Below are positions 6,129 through 12,797 of a stretch of DNA of 12,797 nt, piece by piece. The translations under genes and the position numbers were made by a program. How positions within the stretch are numbered: position 1 is the first letter of the stretch; each line of letters begins with the position of its first letter. The stretch is from NCBI GenBank assembly GCA_038227745.1, contig JBBRPS010000235.1:1-12797 (forward strand), in the 5' to 3' direction. The stretch is from DASPXY01 sp038227745. Lineage in GTDB: Bacteria > Planctomycetota > Planctomycetia > Gemmatales > Gemmataceae. Under the pieces are notes generated by a model. The model made no database searches. It saw only the letters and a list, made by a program, of their open reading frames with translations, and was not told the origin of the DNA.

Positions 6129-6731
6129 ATGCCGGACTTCAGTCAGTTGACGGCGCGCCAGCGGGAGATTTACGAGTTCATCCGCGGCAAGATCGAGTCG
6201 CGGGGGTACGGCCCGACGGTCCGTGAGATCGGCCTCGGGTTCGGCATCAAATCGCCGAACGGCGTGATGTGCCACCTCAAGGCCCTGGAGAAGAAGGGCC
6301 TGATCAAGCGCGAGGGCTTCTCGGCCCGCGCCATCATGCTCGTCGATCACCGGCCGCCAGCGCAGGGCCTGCCGATGCTCGGCCTCGTCGCCGCCGGCAC
6401 GCCGACGGCGGCGGTCGAGCAGGACGAGCGGCTGGAGTTCGACGCCCTGTTCGGCGGCCCCAACCACTGCGCCCTCAAGGTGCGCGGCCAGTCGATGATC
6501 GAGGACCACATCGACGACGGCGATTTCGTGGTGATCCGCCGGCAAGAGGAGGCGCGGAACGGCGACCGCGTGGTGGCGATGATCGATGGCGAGGTCACGC
6601 TCAAGCGCTACTACGCCGAGGCCGACCACATCCGCCTGGAGCCGGCGAACGGGACCATGCAGCCGATCATCGTTCCCAAGGGCGAGGCCGAGATCGTCGG
6701 CGTGCTCATCGGCGTGGTGCGGAAGTGCTGA
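6129..6731 (+). CDS. lexA: LexA repressor, SOS response regulator
   Basis: A 200-residue LexA with normal architecture. LexA dimers repress DNA-damage genes, and RecA filaments trigger self-cleavage. The N-terminal winged-helix domain (about 1-70) includes a PTVREIG...SPNGVMCHLKALEKKG helix-turn-helix region. The S24 peptidase domain follows. The cleavage site is Ala89-Gly90 within GLVAAGTP, the nucleophile is S122 in GQSM, and the general-base lysine is K159 in TLKRYY. The start at 6129 is chosen because AGGAG (6117-6121) lies 7 bases upstream and the protein then begins just before the HTH domain, as in other LexA proteins. The frame is open back to 6000 but lacks family similarity there. 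The gene is monocistronic, with a hairpin terminator 31 bases after the stop. Confidence 0.96.
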   Translation: MPDFSQLTARQREIYEFIRGKIESRGYGPTVREIGLGFGIKSPNGVMCHLKALEKKGLIKREGFSARAIMLVDHRPPAQGLPMLGLVAAGTPTAAVEQDERLEFDALFGGPNHCALKVRGQSMIEDHIDDGDFVVIRRQEEARNGDRVVAMIDGEVTLKRYYAEADHIRLEPANGTMQPIIVPKGEAEIVGVLIGVVRKC

Positions 6732-6761
6732 TCGAGTGGAAGTAGGGAGAGAGGCTGGAAG

Positions 6762-6792
6762 AAAGCCCACGGGTGGCAACCCGTGGGCTTTT
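6762..6792 (+). terminator. Rho-independent terminator of lexA, probably bidirectional
   Basis: A perfect 13-bp stem, 6762-6774 with 6779-6791, closes a GGCA loop and is followed on the plus strand by TTTTCCCTTTCCCC. It lies 31 bases after the lexA stop. It also lies 17 bases beyond the stop of the convergent arginase-fold gene; the minus-strand side is followed by CTTTC, so it may serve both transcripts. Confidence 0.85.
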
Positions 6793-6808
6793 CCCTTTCC
6801 CCTGTTTG

Positions 6809-7759
6809 TCACGCCGCCTTGCGGAACGTCCGCCCCGGCAGTGGCAGAATGTGGCGCTGGGCGATCCCCAGCCGCCGCAGCAGGTGCAGGTTCGTCCGCT
6901 CGTTGCAGCGCGCCGCCTCGAACGGCATCACTTCCAGGGCCGGGTGCTCGGTCACGTGCAGGCCCCAGCGCAGCACGCCCCTCACCTCGACCGGCGACCA
7001 GTCCCCCATGATGTCCATGCCCGCCAGCTCGCCGCCGGCCGCGTCGAGGAACCCGTCGAGAACCCGTCCCACCTCGGGCAGCGTCAGGTGCCCGGAGTCC
7101 CAGTTCACCACCGCGTCGCGCGCCACCAGCACGTCCTTGTCCAGCGACACGTAGAGCGGGCAGGCCGACAGTTCCGCGCGGTAGGGGGCGAGCAGCGCCT
7201 CCAGGCGCGCCGCCGTCAGCGGCGCCTGCGCCTCGGGCCGCAGCGGCTGGTTGGGGATCCGCGCCCACTTCCCGGCCTCGAACGAGCGCACGCTGGGGAA
7301 GACGGTGATCTTGCCCGAGCGCAGCTGCTTCCACGGGGCGAGCCAGCGGTAGGCGTTGTCGAAGTCCACGTCGCCGCCGACGTGGAAGACGCGCCGCACC
7401 TGCGGCAGGCGCGCGGCGTGGTAAAGCCATGTGCCGCAGTGTATCACCGGCACCGCGCGCATCCAGTCGGGGTGGTTGTCCAGGACGAGCAGGTTGAACG
7501 GCCCCGCCAAACGGCGCACGAGTGCCAGGCTGACGTGGTGGAAGTCGCCCGAGCCGTAGAACGTCAGCGCCGGGCCGTCGTCCGGGTGGCCGAGAAGGCC
7601 GGCGAGGGCGGCCTCGAAACGGCGGAACCGCCCGAAGCTGCAGCCCAGGCGGATGCGCGGCCCCCACGAGCGGGCGTCGTGGACCGCAGGGTCGTAGTCC
7701 TTGTGCAGTTGCCGCTGGGAGAGCAGGCTACCGTCCAGATCGAGAACGCGGATGTGCAA
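6809..7759 (-). CDS. Arginase/ureohydrolase-fold protein of unknown substrate
   Basis: A 316-residue protein of the arginase-agmatinase-histone deacetylase superfamily, whose members use a binuclear Mn site to hydrolyse guanidino or amide bonds. Likely metal ligands are recognisable. GSGDFHH (69-75) stands in for GGDHS, DNHPD (94-98) for DAHxD, and SLDKD (205-209) for SxDxD. The proline-containing tail after the last motif is not conserved, so assignment to arginase, agmatinase or formiminoglutamase is not justified. The proposed start is TTG at 7759, because GGAAGGAG (7765-7772) lies 5 bases upstream and the protein then opens on the first beta strand (HIRVLDLDGS). A longer frame to 7948 would add a hydrophobic segment, but it lacks such a site and overlaps a plausible promoter. 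The gene converges on lexA. Confidence 0.8.
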   Translation of the reverse strand: MHIRVLDLDGSLLSQRQLHKDYDPAVHDARSWGPRIRLGCSFGRFRRFEAALAGLLGHPDDGPALTFYGSGDFHHVSLALVRRLAGPFNLLVLDNHPDWMRAVPVIHCGTWLYHAARLPQVRRVFHVGGDVDFDNAYRWLAPWKQLRSGKITVFPSVRSFEAGKWARIPNQPLRPEAQAPLTAARLEALLAPYRAELSACPLYVSLDKDVLVARDAVVNWDSGHLTLPEVGRVLDGFLDAAGGELAGMDIMGDWSPVEVRGVLRWGLHVTEHPALEVMPFEAARCNERTNLHLLRRLGIAQRHILPLPGRTFRKAA

Positions 7760-7817
7760 GGCTTCTCCTTCCTGTCCGGTGCGCGGGGAAGTGAAAAGGC
7801 GCCAGATCGGGCGCGGG

Positions 7818-7845
7818 ATGATAGCGGCGGCCGTCGCGAATACAA
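7818..7845 (-). promoter_or_regulatory. Candidate promoter of the arginase-fold gene
   Basis: On the minus strand TTGTAT (7840-7845) and TATCAT (7818-7823, five of six -10 matches) are separated by 16 bases. The start would be near 7811, about 50 bases before the TTG codon. The -35 match is weak. If real, it supports the short gene model over the one extending to 7948. Confidence 0.35.
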
Positions 7846-7920
7846 GAGGAAATGGGGCGGCAATGAGGACGAGTCCCGTGGGGACGAGGATCACCCACCG
7901 ACCGGCGGCTCGGCCCGCAG

Positions 7921-8895
7921 TCACGCGGCCCGCGCGCCGGGGGGGCACAGCCGGCGCGCCAGGAAATCGAGGAGGAGGTCGCGGTACAGGAGACCGCCCT
8001 TTTCGAGCAGGTTGTCGTGGTCGGCGCCGGGGATGACGGCCAGCTCGCGCGGCCCGCGGCAGCGATCGTAAAGGCGGCGCGTGTCCTGGGGCGGCGCGTT
8101 CGGGTCGTCGCTGCCCGTCAGGAGCAGCACCGGCGCCGGGGCCAGCTCGGCGACGTAGTCCACCGGGGCGATCTGGGCGAGGCGCAGCCGCAGGCGGCGC
8201 TCGGTCACCCAGATGACGCCGCGGCGGAAGCGGCGGAACCAGGCAGGGAACTTGGTGCCGATGCGGCTCTGGAAAGTGCTGGCGAGGTCGTGGTACAGGC
8301 TTTCCAGGATGATGGCATCAAGGGCGCAGGTCCGGGGGGCGGCGAAGCACAGCGCGGCCGCGCCCATCGACACGCCCAGTGCGGCGCGGGGTTGGTGCGG
8401 CCAGCGCTGCGCGACCAGGTCGAGGACGGCGGCGACATCGCGGGCCTCGTGGAAGCCGAACGCCGTGTTCCGGCCGGCGCTCTGGCCGTGGGCGCGGTGG
8501 TCGAAGGCGACGCAGCGGTAGCCCGCGGCGGCGAGCAGCTCGATTCGGCCGAGGATCTGGTCGCGGTTGTTGCGCATGCCGTGGAAGAGGGCAACCGTGC
8601 CGCGCGGCGCGGGTGGCGCCACCAGCCAGCCGCGCAGGCGGAGACCATCGGCGGTAAGGCACTCCAGAGGCTCGCAGGGCAGTCCTCGGTCGGCGGGCGT
8701 GTGGTGCGGCCCACCGCGGCTGCTGCGCGTCAGCCAGCGCGAGACGGTGTACGAGGTGGCCAGGTAGCCGACGCCGGAAACCGCCGTCAGCCCTGCCAGC
8801 ATGTCCTTGAGCCAGGACGCCGTCCCGTGGAGCTTGGACACCACCCGCCCTCCGCCAGCTTTCCCCGTCCACACGACCCTGCTTATCGTTGCCAT
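7921..8895 (-). CDS. Membrane-anchored alpha/beta hydrolase
   Basis: A 324-residue serine hydrolase of the alpha/beta fold, related to the 'BAAT/acyl-CoA thioesterase C-terminal' and FrsA-like hydrolases. A hydrophobic segment at about 33-52 could anchor it in the membrane with the catalytic domain following. The oxyanion-hole HGM motif is at about 105-107. The nucleophile elbow is GVSMG with S176, the likely acid is D263 or D264 in GSDDPN, and the histidine is H293 in GADHDN. The triad is complete, so an active esterase, thioesterase or peptidase is likely, but the substrate cannot be told. ATG at 8895 has AGGGAGG (8904-8910) 8 bases upstream. It follows the cysteine-cluster gene on the same strand, with only a large inverted repeat between them. 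Confidence 0.85.
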   Translation of the reverse strand: MATISRVVWTGKAGGGRVVSKLHGTASWLKDMLAGLTAVSGVGYLATSYTVSRWLTRSSRGGPHHTPADRGLPCEPLECLTADGLRLRGWLVAPPAPRGTVALFHGMRNNRDQILGRIELLAAAGYRCVAFDHRAHGQSAGRNTAFGFHEARDVAAVLDLVAQRWPHQPRAALGVSMGAAALCFAAPRTCALDAIILESLYHDLASTFQSRIGTKFPAWFRRFRRGVIWVTERRLRLRLAQIAPVDYVAELAPAPVLLLTGSDDPNAPPQDTRRLYDRCRGPRELAVIPGADHDNLLEKGGLLYRDLLLDFLARRLCPPGARAA

Positions 8896-8932
8896 CGGTC
8901 GGGCCTCCCTGCGGACTGAAGGAAAACCGCCC

Positions 8933-9010
8933 GGCGAACGGCCGGCGTCAGCCGGCTGGTCCTGCCTCAACCGGAGTGCCGGACCAGCCGGCATACGCCG
9001 GCCGTTCGCC
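8933..9010. repeat. Large imperfect inverted repeat filling an intergenic gap
   Basis: The arms 8933-8962 and 8981-9010 are 30 bases each and complementary at 28 positions, with an 18-base loop at 8963-8980. The element ends one base before the stop codon of the upstream gene (9012-9014) and leaves the ribosome-binding site of the downstream hydrolase free. The outermost bases are GGCGAACGGCCGGCGT and its complement. No T-run follows on the minus strand. It looks like a dispersed palindromic (REP/MITE-like) unit; it could also stabilise or end the upstream transcript. Confidence 0.8.
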
Positions 9011-9011
9011 G

Positions 9012-10259
9012 TCAGCGACTGTACCAGGCGATCAGCTTCTCCACTTCGCCCCGCCGCGCCAGGGTGCCCATGACGAAGCGCAGCCGGCGCGTGCCCAGCA
9101 CGGGGTTGTAGCCGAAGTGGTCGTCCACGAGAGACAGCGCCCGCGTGACCGCCTGTTCGCGCGGGCCGTCCATCGCCCGGGCCAACCACAGCACCGCGGG
9201 CAGCGTCAGCGCCAACTCCTCCAGGCCGTCCCAGAACGGCCGGCCGAAGTGGAGCGCCCCGCAGAACTGTAGCGAGTTTACCTTGACGATGTAATAGCGT
9301 TCCAGCGCCTCCTCCGCTGCGGCCGGCAGCGGACCGCCCGCCCCCTCGCAGCGCTCGAACGTGGTCTCGGCCAGGAACGCATTGAGCCGCGGCACGGCAC
9401 CCCGGCCGCGCGCGAAGCGGCAGGCGGCGCGGAACAGGGCGAGCCGGCCGCGCGCCGCCTGCCCGCGGTTGTCGCCGTGGTCCTTGCGGGCGTAGATCGC
9501 CAGTAGCTGGCGGAACAGCACACGTCCCACCCAACCGGGCGGCGGCAGCTCGCCGGGGGCCGCCGGCACCTCCGTGTCCAGCCCCTCGCGCAGCACCTTC
9601 AGGAACTCGACGAGCTTGCCGCCCGTGACCTCGTCGAAGCGCGCCTGCCGGCACAGCGCCGCCAGCGTCAGGCACTTCCGCAGCCGCCGCTCGACGCGGT
9701 CGCCGCCGTCTTCCAGGATCGCCAGCAGCGCCTGCACGAAGCGGACCACGTCCGGCCATTCGACCTGCTGCCCGCGCTGCAGCGGCGGCGGCGGAACGTC
9801 TGCCCCCTCGAAGCCCTGGCTCCGCTCGAACAGCCGCGTATACTGCGTCACCTCGTTCGCGTGCTGCTCGAGCGGCCGGCCCTTGTTGTCGGCGGCGGAG
9901 GGGCACGAAAAGCGCAGGCCAACGCGCCAGTGGCTCCCTGCCGGCGTCAGCACGAACGGGTACAGGCGGCAGGCGAGCGGCTTGGCGTCGGCGCCGAAGC
10001 GCTCGTGAATGCGGCAGCGGTTGCCCGGGCCGAGGAAGACGCACCTGCCGTCGGGCCGGTGGTTGAGCCTGCTGCGCCGCCGCCACCACGGCCCGTGCCG
10101 CACGAACAGCCGCAGCTCGCCCAGTTCCTCCCACCCCTGCGCCTCGATGCGGCGCCGCTCTTCCTCGCTGACGCTGACGTGGAGCTCGCGGCAGCAGTTG
10201 CCGCAGCTGTGACAGTCCCAGTTTTGCACGACCGGCAAGTGCCGCACGGGGATGGACAT
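9012..10259 (-). CDS. YkgJ-type cysteine-cluster protein with long C-terminal extension
   Basis: The N-terminal domain (about 1-125) is the CxxCxxCC cluster family (UPF0153/YkgJ), thought to bind zinc or iron. C16, C19, C22 and C23 lie in DCHSCGNCC, followed by C73, C82, C97 (in ACRLYPF) and C119. The precise biochemical role of the family is unsettled. The protein has 415 residues, much longer than the minimal family domain. Residues from about 150 on are mostly helical and charged, with a Pro-rich stretch near 156-160, and I recognise no other domain. The ATG at 10259 precedes the first strand of the family domain, but has no clear ribosome-binding site. It lies 80 bases downstream of the MFS gene on the same strand and may be read through from it. 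Confidence 0.82.
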   Translation of the reverse strand: MSIPVRHLPVVQNWDCHSCGNCCRELHVSVSEEERRRIEAQGWEELGELRLFVRHGPWWRRRSRLNHRPDGRCVFLGPGNRCRIHERFGADAKPLACRLYPFVLTPAGSHWRVGLRFSCPSAADNKGRPLEQHANEVTQYTRLFERSQGFEGADVPPPPLQRGQQVEWPDVVRFVQALLAILEDGGDRVERRLRKCLTLAALCRQARFDEVTGGKLVEFLKVLREGLDTEVPAAPGELPPPGWVGRVLFRQLLAIYARKDHGDNRGQAARGRLALFRAACRFARGRGAVPRLNAFLAETTFERCEGAGGPLPAAAEEALERYYIVKVNSLQFCGALHFGRPFWDGLEELALTLPAVLWLARAMDGPREQAVTRALSLVDDHFGYNPVLGTRRLRFVMGTLARRGEVEKLIAWYSR

Positions 10260-10339
10260 GAGTGGGTCACACCGAGGTTGGAGGGCGTCGGGGCGTCGGG
10301 GCGCCGGCAACGGGTAGCGCGTACTCCTCTCATTGTAAC

Positions 10340-11557
10340 TCAGGCTGCGGCGCGGGGAGCGGTCGGTTCGCCCGGCCGGGCCTCCTCCGAGGCCCGGCCG
10401 CGGCGGCAGCGGTCGTGAAGCCACAGGCCGGCCCAGGCGAGCAGGAACAGGATCAAGGCCCCCTGCACGACGGGGAACATGGCGGCGTCGCCAAAGGCGG
10501 CCCGGGCGTGGCCGGTGATGACCGGGCCGATCATGCAGCCGCCGCACTCGATCGCGAGGTACGCGGCGTTGGCGCGATCCAGCGCCGCGTCGGGCAGGCG
10601 CTCGCCCAGCAGGGCCAGGCCCAGCGGGTAGAACGCGCCGGAGCAGGCGCCGATCACGAACAGCCACAGCGCCAGCCACACCGACACGCCGCAGGCCGGC
10701 AGCAGTCCCAGTCCCATGACGACCAGGGCGTAACAGGCGAGCAGGACCGTGCGGCGGCCGAGGCGGTCCGCCAGCCAGGCGACGGGGATCTGGAAGAGCA
10801 GGACGCCGACGACCGTGAGGCTGGTGATCCAGCCGACCCCCTCGCTGGTCATCCCCAGCGACAGGAGATGGAAGGACATGAAGGTGATCATCACGCCTTC
10901 GAGGAAGCCCTGGTTCCACGCCGAGCCGTAGCTGAGGAAGTTCGCGCGGAACGACAGGGGCCGCCGTTCGCCCGCCACTTCGCGCACGCGCGCCGGCGCG
11001 GGCAGGCAGCCCCAGACCAGCACGCCGGCGACGACGGCGAGGGCGCCGCCGATGGCGAAGGCGAGGTGGGGCCGGGCGTCGTACATCTCCAGGCCCACCC
11101 AGTTGCCCAGGGCGTAGCCGAGGGTGAGGGCGACCGCGTAGAAGCCGAAGTTGCGGGCGCGGCAGTCGGGCGGCGAATCGCGGTTGATGTAGGTCTCCAG
11201 GGGGATGAGGCTCATGGCGCCCGCGGCCCCGCTGAGGAGGCGCACGGGGAACCACCAGGCGCCGCCCGCGCCCCAGGGGAACACGGCGACGGTGAGGCCC
11301 GAGACGAGCGCGCCGGCGACGATGCAGCCGTTGCCCCAGCGCCGCATCAGCCACGGCACCGCCGCCGCGGCGACGGCCATGCCCAGGTAGTACGTGCCCG
11401 TGTTGTCGCCGACGGTCGAGTCCGCGCAGCCCGCCCCCCTCAGCCAGAGCGCCGCCAGCGGGGCGCCGAGGCCGAAGCTGAACGACCACGCGGCCGTCGC
11501 CAGGCAGATGACGGCCAGCACCTGGTGCCGCTTCAGGAGACGGGAGAGGACTCGCAT
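10340..11557 (-). CDS. Major facilitator superfamily transporter
   Basis: A 405-residue inner-membrane protein with about 12 hydrophobic segments and the two-halves layout of MFS carriers. The loop between the first two helices of the second half carries the signature ADRLGRR (about 263-269). The equivalent N-terminal loop is only WLMRRWGNG, lacking the acidic residue. Acidic E121 and charged residues in NRDSPPDCRARN (about 125-136) mark the central N-half loop. The C-terminus is a short hydrophilic tail rich in Glu and Arg. It resembles the broad sugar/drug-efflux-like MFS group, and the substrate cannot be inferred. The ATG at 11557 is the first start before the hydrophobic helices; the ribosome-binding site is weak. 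The gene is divergent from purC. Confidence 0.9.
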   Translation of the reverse strand: MRVLSRLLKRHQVLAVICLATAAWSFSFGLGAPLAALWLRGAGCADSTVGDNTGTYYLGMAVAAAAVPWLMRRWGNGCIVAGALVSGLTVAVFPWGAGGAWWFPVRLLSGAAGAMSLIPLETYINRDSPPDCRARNFGFYAVALTLGYALGNWVGLEMYDARPHLAFAIGGALAVVAGVLVWGCLPAPARVREVAGERRPLSFRANFLSYGSAWNQGFLEGVMITFMSFHLLSLGMTSEGVGWITSLTVVGVLLFQIPVAWLADRLGRRTVLLACYALVVMGLGLLPACGVSVWLALWLFVIGACSGAFYPLGLALLGERLPDAALDRANAAYLAIECGGCMIGPVITGHARAAFGDAAMFPVVQGALILFLLAWAGLWLHDRCRRGRASEEARPGEPTAPRAAA

Positions 11558-11848
11558 GGCACGATCGCCTGGTCTGGGCGCAGGAGCGACGGGAAAACGC
11601 ATGCCCCCGCGCGGAGGGGAGCGGGGACGGGGCTCGCGGGCCCTCCCTGGAACGCCCCCAAGCGGCGAGGCATGTAACAGAGCCGCCCCCTCCTGTCGAG
11701 ACGACTTCGCGGCGCCCGAGACACAAAAGCCCGCAGCGCCAGCGGGGAAAGTCTTCCTGCCTTCTGCTTTCTGCAATTGGCGACCCCGGCCTCGCTTCCT
11801 TAGAATGACCCGACAGTCGTTTTTTCTCCTGCGAGGGCCCATCCGCTC
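11558..11848. other. Divergent intergenic region between the MFS gene and purC
   Basis: This 291-base region carries no gene I can support. It should hold both divergent promoters. For the MFS side the only candidate is TCGACA (11694-11699) with TTACAT (11672-11677), 16-base spacing, on the minus strand; the -10 match is poor. A short pyrimidine-rich direct repeat (CTTCTGC/CTTTCTGC) occurs near 11760-11774, just upstream of the purC promoter. Confidence 0.4.
11777..11806 (+). promoter_or_regulatory. Predicted promoter of purC
   Basis: TTGGCG (11777-11782, four of six) and TAGAAT (11801-11806, five of six) are separated by 18 bases. The transcript would begin near 11813, giving a short leader of about 36 bases that includes a T-run (11820-11825). 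No purine-riboswitch-like or PurR-box sequence was recognised in this leader. Confidence 0.5.
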
Positions 11849-12721
11849 ATGCCGACACCGCTTCTCCAAAGCCACATTGAGGGCTACCCCTGCCGCCACG
11901 GCAAGGTCCGTGACGTCTACGACCTCGGCGACCGCCTGGTCATCGTCGCCACCGACCGCATCAGCGCGTTCGACTTCGTGCTGCCGACCGGCATCCCCGA
12001 CAAGGGCCGCGTCCTTACCGGCATGACCCTCTTCTGGCTCGACCTCCTCCGCGTCCCCAACCACTTCCTTGGCACGGACCTCGCCACCATGGCTCCGGCC
12101 TTCGCCGCCCAGGCCGACGCCCTCACGGGCCGCACTATGCTGGTGCGCAAGGCCGACGTCGTGCCGATCGAGTGCGTCGTGCGCGGCTACCTCGCCGGCT
12201 CGGGCTGGAAGGAATATCGCAAGGGCGGCACCGTCTGCGGCATTCCCCTGCCGCCCGGCCTGCAGGAAAGCCAGCAGCTCCCCGAGCCGATCTTCACCCC
12301 CGCCACCAAGGAGGAGAGCGGCCACGACATCAACATCTCCTTCGACGAGATGGTGCGCCGCACCGGCCGGGACGTGGCGGAGGAACTGCGCCGGCGCAGC
12401 CTTGACATCTACCGCCGCGCCGCCGCGCACGCCCGCGGCCGCGGCATCCTTATCGCCGACACCAAGTTCGAGTGGGGTCGGCTGCCCGGCGGCGAGCGGA
12501 TCCTCATCGACGAGGTGCTGACGCCCGACAGCTCGCGCTTCTGGCCGCTGGACGCCTACCGCCCCGGCGGCAGTCCGCCCTCGTTCGACAAGCAGTTCGT
12601 GCGCGACTGGTTGGAGACGACCGGCTGGGACAAGAACAGCACGCCGCCCGAACTGCCCGCCGACGTGGTGGCGCGGACGCGCGAGAAGTATTTGGAAGCC
12701 TACGAGCGCCTCAGCAAGTGA
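11849..12721 (+). CDS. purC: Phosphoribosylaminoimidazole-succinocarboxamide synthase (SAICAR synthase)
   Basis: Joins aspartate to CAIR with ATP to give SAICAR in de novo purine synthesis; cytoplasmic. The protein has 290 residues, matching the longer PurC class rather than the roughly 240-residue one. Recognisable signatures are GKVRDVYDLGDR near the N-terminus (18-29), TDRISAFD (35-42), the family pattern IECVVRGYLAGSGWKEY (107-123), ESGHDINIS (156-164), DTKFEWG (204-210) and DEVLTPDSSRFW (221-232). All nucleotide- and substrate-binding blocks look intact. The start codon at 11849 is preceded by GAGGG (11833-11837) at 11 bases, a weak ribosome-binding site. It is a stand-alone gene with its own promoter; no other pur gene is visible. 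A palindromic element begins about 20 bases after the stop. Confidence 0.96.
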   Translation: MPTPLLQSHIEGYPCRHGKVRDVYDLGDRLVIVATDRISAFDFVLPTGIPDKGRVLTGMTLFWLDLLRVPNHFLGTDLATMAPAFAAQADALTGRTMLVRKADVVPIECVVRGYLAGSGWKEYRKGGTVCGIPLPPGLQESQQLPEPIFTPATKEESGHDINISFDEMVRRTGRDVAEELRRRSLDIYRRAAAHARGRGILIADTKFEWGRLPGGERILIDEVLTPDSSRFWPLDAYRPGGSPPSFDKQFVRDWLETTGWDKNSTPPELPADVVARTREKYLEAYERLSK

Positions 12722-12741
12722 ACCGTTTAGCCGCGAGCGGT

Positions 12742-12797
12742 GAGCCAGATCCCGCTACGCGGGGGCGAGCGCGGGCCCCGCGCAGCGGATCTGGCTC
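12742..12797. repeat. Palindromic element at the right edge of the window
   Basis: GAGCCAGATCC (12742-12752) pairs perfectly with GGATCTGGCTC (12787-12797). After a one-base bulge GCT/AGC continue the stem, and an inner pair CGCGGGG (12758-12764) and CCCCGCG (12776-12782) extends it. It starts about 20 bases beyond the purC stop, so it may act as the purC transcript end or be a REP-like repeat. The right arm ends exactly at the window border, so its full extent is unknown. Confidence 0.7.

Noticed and set aside
7760..7948. Membrane-segment extension of the arginase-fold protein
   Set aside because: No ribosome-binding site supports the upstream start, a promoter-like pair overlaps it, and TTG at 7759 has a strong site. 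Kept as an alternative only.
7921..10134. Apparent 737-residue fusion containing the alpha/beta hydrolase
   Set aside because: The part before residue 413 is an out-of-frame reading of the cysteine-cluster gene and the inverted repeat. The hydrolase has its own ATG and ribosome-binding site at 8895.
9012..11726. Apparent 904-residue fusion of an MFS-region frame to the cysteine-cluster protein
   Set aside because: The upstream half is the wrong frame of the MFS gene. The family domain starts directly after the ATG at 10259.
10340..12430. Apparent 696-residue MFS protein with a long N-terminal extension
   Set aside because: The extension is antisense to purC and lacks domain features; the transporter begins at the ATG at 11557.
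1..12797. CRISPR array, tRNA, rRNA, transposase or prophage genes
   Set aside because: No regularly spaced direct repeats, no cloverleaf or rRNA motifs, and no recombinase or phage protein motifs were seen on either strand.

Overview
The window is GC-rich chromosomal DNA that most resembles a planctomycete of the Gemmata group. The evidence is a DUF1570-type secreted protein with a peptidase-MA-like zinc motif, an intergenic palindrome of the kind that translates as 'SPKRKRG/SPKRQQG' in planctomycete genomes, frequent GTG/TTG starts, and loosely packed single genes separated by hairpin-forming spacers. The lineage assignment is an inference from these traits; there is no rRNA or other marker here.

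Layout from left to right. Positions 1-140 hold two hairpins and no gene. Next, on the minus strand, come an RsbW/SpoIIAB-like ATPase (141-626) and an RsbV/SpoIIAA-like STAS protein (1026-1388), a partner-switching pair split by about 400 non-coding bases; the STAS gene has a good promoter with a perfect TTGACA box. A secreted DUF1570 metallopeptidase-like protein follows (1688-3403, minus), with a terminator-like hairpin after it. Then come a divergent nucleoside hydrolase (3720-4649, minus) and trpD (4743-5798, minus), with a REP-like palindrome between them. trpD is divergent from lexA (6129-6731, plus), which has a roughly 190-base leader containing a possible 20-codon leader ORF. A strong hairpin terminator separates lexA from a convergent arginase-fold protein (6809-7759, minus, TTG start). 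Three more minus-strand genes follow: a membrane-anchored alpha/beta hydrolase (7921-8895), a YkgJ-type cysteine-cluster protein with a long C-terminal extension (9012-10259), and an MFS transporter (10340-11557). A divergent intergenic region leads to purC (11849-12721, plus). The window ends inside or at the edge of a palindromic element (12742-12797).

Functionally this is a mixed housekeeping region: tryptophan and purine biosynthesis, SOS control, a regulatory partner switch and several poorly characterised enzymes. No operon of related functions is evident, although trpD/hydrolase and MFS/YkgJ/abhydrolase/arginase run in the same direction and could be partly co-transcribed. I found no phage, transposase, CRISPR, tRNA or rRNA genes, and nothing I would call a new multi-gene system. 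The most interesting items are the nucleoside hydrolase with altered calcium- and ribose-binding residues, the lexA leader ORF, the 30-bp-arm inverted repeat that fills one intergenic gap exactly, and the extended YkgJ protein.
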